Assembly: GCA_002373855.1 (NCBI GenBank)
Contig: DFKO01000117.1
Span: 1,358 to 9,954, forward strand
Reading direction: 5' to 3'
DNA: 8,597 nucleotides
Origin: Lachnospiraceae bacterium UBA3643
GTDB taxonomy: Bacteria > Bacillota > Clostridia > Lachnospirales > Lachnospiraceae
The position numbers and the translations under genes are program-made. The notes under the pieces were generated by a model. It did no database searches and had not been told where the DNA came from. It saw only the letters and a program-made list of their open reading frames with translations. Each line of letters begins with the position of its first letter. The first letter of the stretch is position 1. This document shows positions 6,701 through 8,597 of this stretch, piece after piece.

Positions 6701-6858
6701 AGCATATAGTGACAAGAGGCGAGGTTGAGGAGATTGTCGATGAGGCGATAGACCATGCAACAAGATTCAGACTGTCCAACTTTACAAAGGTTCTGGCAGG
6801 AAAGAGATACGATTATGAAGATATGATCATTCTATACGAAAAAGATTTTAAAAACTAA
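3721..6858 (+). CDS. TPR-like protein with acidic disordered linker and degenerate AAA+ (CbbX/SpoVK-like) C-terminal domain
   Basis: I do not recognise a named gene. The product is 1045 residues from ATG 3721. Residues about 11-200 are paired amphipathic helices of TPR type (for example NNRLQDALDIMLLAYDRSP and YLETGDQVSAMQYMSVYNRM), a protein-binding fold. Residues about 205-790 are acidic, repetitive and probably disordered. They include six aspartates (278-283), a Gly/Tyr-rich patch (309-347), a charged helical stretch after 481, an Ala/Gly block (about 603-630) and a Glu/Thr-rich stretch (about 705-750). Residues about 795-1045 resemble the AAA+ core of CbbX/SpoVK in order of elements, but Walker A reads GESGMGTL (839-846), Walker B reads GALIIEKAGKL (891-901) and the usual S-R-F is G-Y-F (943-945). 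Catalytic residues are therefore missing. No signal peptide is seen from this start. Likely role: cytoplasmic scaffold or adaptor. It has its own promoter and sits directly before glgB. Confidence 0.8.
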   Translation: MSEEKRKYTIMSDEIIELVSKGEYAEAADIADQIDWRKVRSYTMLQRISDLYKVNNRLQDALDIMLLAYDRSPNSKSTVFSICELYLETGDQVSAMQYMSVYNRMAPGDVGGDILKYELLEYAEATYEERVAQLEKIASKSLEPEWTYQLAYMYHCMGLATRCVECCDKLISLFGKGPFVIKAMELKMLHAKLSESQQAVYDRRNDVEGDLSSFESDSEEMPGATEEDDFHVKTIDMSKFNTINLQKALAESMRELMGDDEISDDTKVTHKIASSMMDDDDDDIKPVEEPGSVTKKFHTNPIENVPEVYDDGGEVYSENGELLFTDDGVNFYTPDGILYEGELYYPVSDDYVEEQPVSADTIVMPGRDTGEVKTETAPEQNKPATRETKEEAEADKVIHETFFEDKTADIYSTSSIQRMASEEKKPEIVDLEAIAKQNTEKSSIFSNVKKDGEFNDVLSVGNDGQISLVMPGENKEEKQITGQLNIEDVLAEWEKVKEKKQAQQDEEVKQNILEQTGKIFEDFDEDRKNGVIAQIEEEQKKQKRVLGNEIELKKYEDIVKKDEPSFDATAALNKVYDTPIWDEVDKAVEADKKKSEAPDGVVQTLAAGAAVAGAAVAGEKAAETAASSVATAVIDELADIKPSAEGDTIELPDEVRAYSYSLNTTQVIDTDQVSKETKITLNDDAKEEEIKEPETDKPGDEAVAGEPEAEETTVSEETAQEETVSEEPAAEETEQEEPVAETAQEPEPAVSPETNNITLNTEQISDIGSALEEAADKETAKAVSESNDDYNEDEDRDFSYDEQIIFEDFLYSKKMRAQILEAVDVISLASYVGNVFITGESGMGTLNLAKAIIKEIQLIDSNFIAAKVAKISGNKMNNKDIPGMFMQLSNGALIIEKAGKLTKDTLENITRALENAGDGIIVIMTDTKKEIDRLVNSYSVLTGYFNARVDIVPMSDNSLVEYAKKYAYSQEFKIDEERGVLALHARISQLQIGEHIVTRGEVEEIVDEAIDHATRFRLSNFTKVLAGKRYDYEDMIILYEKDFKN
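5539..5568 (+). repeat. Two tandem 15-base units encoding AGAAV-AGAAV
   Basis: GCAGGGGCAGCAGTT (5539-5553) is followed by GCAGGAGCAGCGGTT (5554-5568). They differ at two positions, both silent, and a partial third unit (GCAGGT) follows. The units encode residues 607-616 inside the Ala/Gly-rich block of the linker. The pattern fits expansion by replication slippage in a region without tight structural constraint. Confidence 0.7.
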
Positions 6859-6877
6859 AGATTTTTTGTATAAAATG

Positions 6878-6886
6878 TGGTATAAT
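6878..6886 (+). promoter_or_regulatory. Extended -10 promoter of glgB
   Basis: TGG directly followed by a perfect TATAAT (6881-6886) forms an extended -10 element. The -35 window (about 6858-6863) is AAGATT, a poor match, as is usual for extended -10 promoters. The predicted start is near 6893, giving a leader of about 36 bases. No hairpin terminator separates it from the preceding stop at 6858, so glgB probably also receives read-through from the upstream gene. Confidence 0.65.
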
Positions 6887-6918
6887 TGTATTTCATAAAA
6901 GGGAAATGCGTAATGTAT

Positions 6919-6923
6919 GGAGG
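6919..6923 (+). promoter_or_regulatory. Strong ribosome binding site of glgB
   Basis: GGAGG lies five bases ahead of ATG 6929. It decides against the in-frame ATG at 6917, whose last base falls within the site itself and which lacks its own. Confidence 0.85.
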
Positions 6924-6928
6924 TTAAA

Positions 6929-8597
6929 ATGGCAGAAACTAAAAAGTCGTCGTCAAAAACGGCAGTAAAGACAGCTGAGAAAAAGGCTGCAGATAAGAAG
7001 ACACAGGAGAAGAAAGTCACAGTAAATGTTGACGAACTTCCCGAGAAATTATTTATAACAGACGCAGATCAGTTCGTATTTGCACAGGGTTCTCACTATG
7101 AGATTTACAAAAAGCTCGGTGCCCATCCGTGTAAAAAGGATGGCAAGCAGGGTACATATTTCGCAGTATGGGCTCCAAATGCCCGCAGCGTAAGTCTCGT
7201 CGGTAATTTCAACAACTGGGATACAAATGCCACGCCTATGATAAAGCGCGATAACGGCGGCATATATGAAGTGTTTATAGAAGGTCTCGGGGAGGGAGAG
7301 CTCTATAAATATTTTATAATCACACCAAACGGCGACGGCATTTATAAAGCTGATCCGTATGCAAATTATGCAGAGCTCCGTCCCGGAACAGCTTCTGTGG
7401 TATATGATATCAAGAAGCTTAAGTGGAGCGATCAGAAATGGCTGGATGAGAGAAAGAAAAAGAATCTTTTCAGCGAGCCTATCGCAATTTATGAATGCCA
7501 TATCGGTTCATGGATGAAACATCCCGACGGAACTGAGGACGGATTCTATACATACCGTGAATTTGCCGACAGGATCTGCGAATATCTTAAGAAGATGAAG
7601 TACACCCATATAGAGCTTATGGGTATTGCAGAGCATCCCTTTGACGGATCGTGGGGATATCAGGTGACGGGATATTATGCACCTACATCAAGATACGGCA
7701 CACCGGAAGATTTTGCATATCTTGTCAACAAGCTTCACAGTATCGGTGTCGGAGTGATCCTTGACTGGGTTCCCGCACATTTCCCGAGAGATGCGTTTGG
7801 TCTTGCGGAGTTTGACGGTACATGCCTCTATGAGCATCCCGACAAGAGACTGGGTGAGCATCCTGACTGGGGTACAAAGATATTTAACTACAGCAAGAAT
7901 GAGATAAGAAACTTCCTCATCGCCAATGCCCTTTACTGGATCAAGGAGTTCCATATTGACGGACTCAGAGTTGATGCTGTTGCATCGATGCTCTACCTTG
8001 ATTACGGCAAGCAGGACGGTCAGTGGGTTGCCAACAAATACGGCGGCAATGAAAACCTGGATGCTATAGAATTCTTTAAGCATCTTAATTCCGTTATCCG
8101 CGGACTTAACATGGGTGTAATGACCATTGCCGAGGAGTCGACAGCATGGCCTAAGGTAACAGCTGCTCCTGAAGATGACGGACTCGGATTTACATTCAAA
8201 TGGAACATGGGATGGATGCATGATTTCTGTGATTACATGAAGCTCGACCCTTACTTTAGAAAGGGCAACCATTACAAGATGACATTTGCCATGAGCTACA
8301 ACTGCTCAGAGAAATATATCATGCCTCTCTCACATGATGAGGTAGTACATCTTAAGTGCTCAATGGTCAACAAGATGCCCGGATATCAGGTTGATAAATA
8401 TGCAAACCTCCGTACCGGATATACATTCATGTTTGGTCATGCCGGCAAAAAGCTCCTCTTTATGGGACAGGATTTTGCTCAGGAGAGAGAGTGGAGCGAG
8501 GCGAGAGAGCTCGACTGGTTTATGCTCGAGAATCATCTTAACAGGGGTATGCTGGATTATGTATCCGAGCTGCTTAACTATTACAGAAAGAATCCTG
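6929..8597 (+). CDS. glgB: 1,4-alpha-glucan (glycogen) branching enzyme, 3' end cut by window edge
   Basis: The 556 visible codons encode a GH13 branching enzyme, which cuts alpha-1,4-glucan and reattaches the piece by an alpha-1,6 bond in cytoplasmic glycogen synthesis. After a Lys/Ala-rich tail (1-30) comes one CBM48-type module (about 55-165, with GTYFAVWAPNARSVSLVGNF at 75-94). The (beta/alpha)8 domain follows, with YECHIGSW (188-195), EHPFDGSWGYQVTGYYAPTS (235-254) and the GH13 regions DWVPAH (D279, H284), GLRVDAV with nucleophile D349, TIAEES with acid/base E402, and LSHDEVVH with H469 and D470. The spacings D349-E402 (53) and D349-D470 (121) equal those I recall for E. coli GlgB (405, 458, 526). 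By that comparison roughly 110-120 C-terminal residues lie beyond the window. The first N-terminal module of the E. coli enzyme is absent. Other glg genes are not in view. Confidence 0.96.
   Translation, partial: MAETKKSSSKTAVKTAEKKAADKKTQEKKVTVNVDELPEKLFITDADQFVFAQGSHYEIYKKLGAHPCKKDGKQGTYFAVWAPNARSVSLVGNFNNWDTNATPMIKRDNGGIYEVFIEGLGEGELYKYFIITPNGDGIYKADPYANYAELRPGTASVVYDIKKLKWSDQKWLDERKKKNLFSEPIAIYECHIGSWMKHPDGTEDGFYTYREFADRICEYLKKMKYTHIELMGIAEHPFDGSWGYQVTGYYAPTSRYGTPEDFAYLVNKLHSIGVGVILDWVPAHFPRDAFGLAEFDGTCLYEHPDKRLGEHPDWGTKIFNYSKNEIRNFLIANALYWIKEFHIDGLRVDAVASMLYLDYGKQDGQWVANKYGGNENLDAIEFFKHLNSVIRGLNMGVMTIAEESTAWPKVTAAPEDDGLGFTFKWNMGWMHDFCDYMKLDPYFRKGNHYKMTFAMSYNCSEKYIMPLSHDEVVHLKCSMVNKMPGYQVDKYANLRTGYTFMFGHAGKKLLFMGQDFAQEREWSEARELDWFMLENHLNRGMLDYVSELLNYYRKNP

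Noticed and set aside
6859..6880. T-rich stretch after the large gene as a terminator
   Set aside because: ATTTTTTG is present but no stable GC-containing hairpin precedes it.
7688..8272. Open minus-strand frame of 194 codons opposite glgB
   Set aside because: The + strand here encodes unmistakable GH13 catalytic motifs; the antisense frame shows no recognisable motif.

Overview
The window looks like a chromosomal segment from a low-to-moderate GC Firmicute, most likely a clostridial Lachnospiraceae-type anaerobe. This is an inference from codon usage (frequent AGA, ATA and GGA), GGAGG-type ribosome binding sites, the tatD-rsmA gene pair and the style of the large TPR protein; no species can be named. 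All protein genes lie on the + strand. The only minus-strand gene is a tRNA cut by the left edge. I see no insertion sequence, CRISPR array, phage gene or obvious foreign island.

Layout. Positions 1-46 hold the 5' part of a tRNA-Lys(CTT) gene reading leftward. A 108-base AT-rich divergent intergenic region (47-154) carries promoter-like elements for both directions and a perfect 6+6 dyad. Next is a compact operon: a TatD-family metal-dependent hydrolase (155-937), the 16S rRNA dimethyladenosine transferase RsmA/KsgA (940-1818) and a polytopic membrane protein resembling GT-C glycosyltransferases (best start TTG 1808, stop 3538). It ends at a strong hairpin terminator (3547-3603). A new promoter with a perfect TTGACA starts inside that terminator's T tract and drives a large gene (3721-6858). 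Its product has an N-terminal TPR-like helical domain, a roughly 590-residue acidic disordered linker and a C-terminal AAA+-like domain of the CbbX/SpoVK kind. An extended -10 promoter and a good GGAGG site then precede glgB, the glycogen branching enzyme (6929 to the right edge, incomplete).

How the genes fit together. The first operon joins two housekeeping functions, nuclease-like TatD and rRNA maturation by RsmA, to an envelope protein that probably handles a lipid-linked sugar. The second part pairs a probable scaffold protein with a glycogen or alpha-glucan structuring enzyme.

The most unusual element is the 1045-residue protein. Its AAA+-like module lacks the Walker A lysine, the Walker B Asp-Glu pair and the usual arginine finger, so it is predicted to be a pseudo-ATPase adaptor. 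Its linker carries several recurring short 'LN' motifs that could be docking sites. GlgB has an unusual Lys/Ala-rich N-terminal tail, which could be an electrostatic partner for such an acidic protein, but that is speculation.
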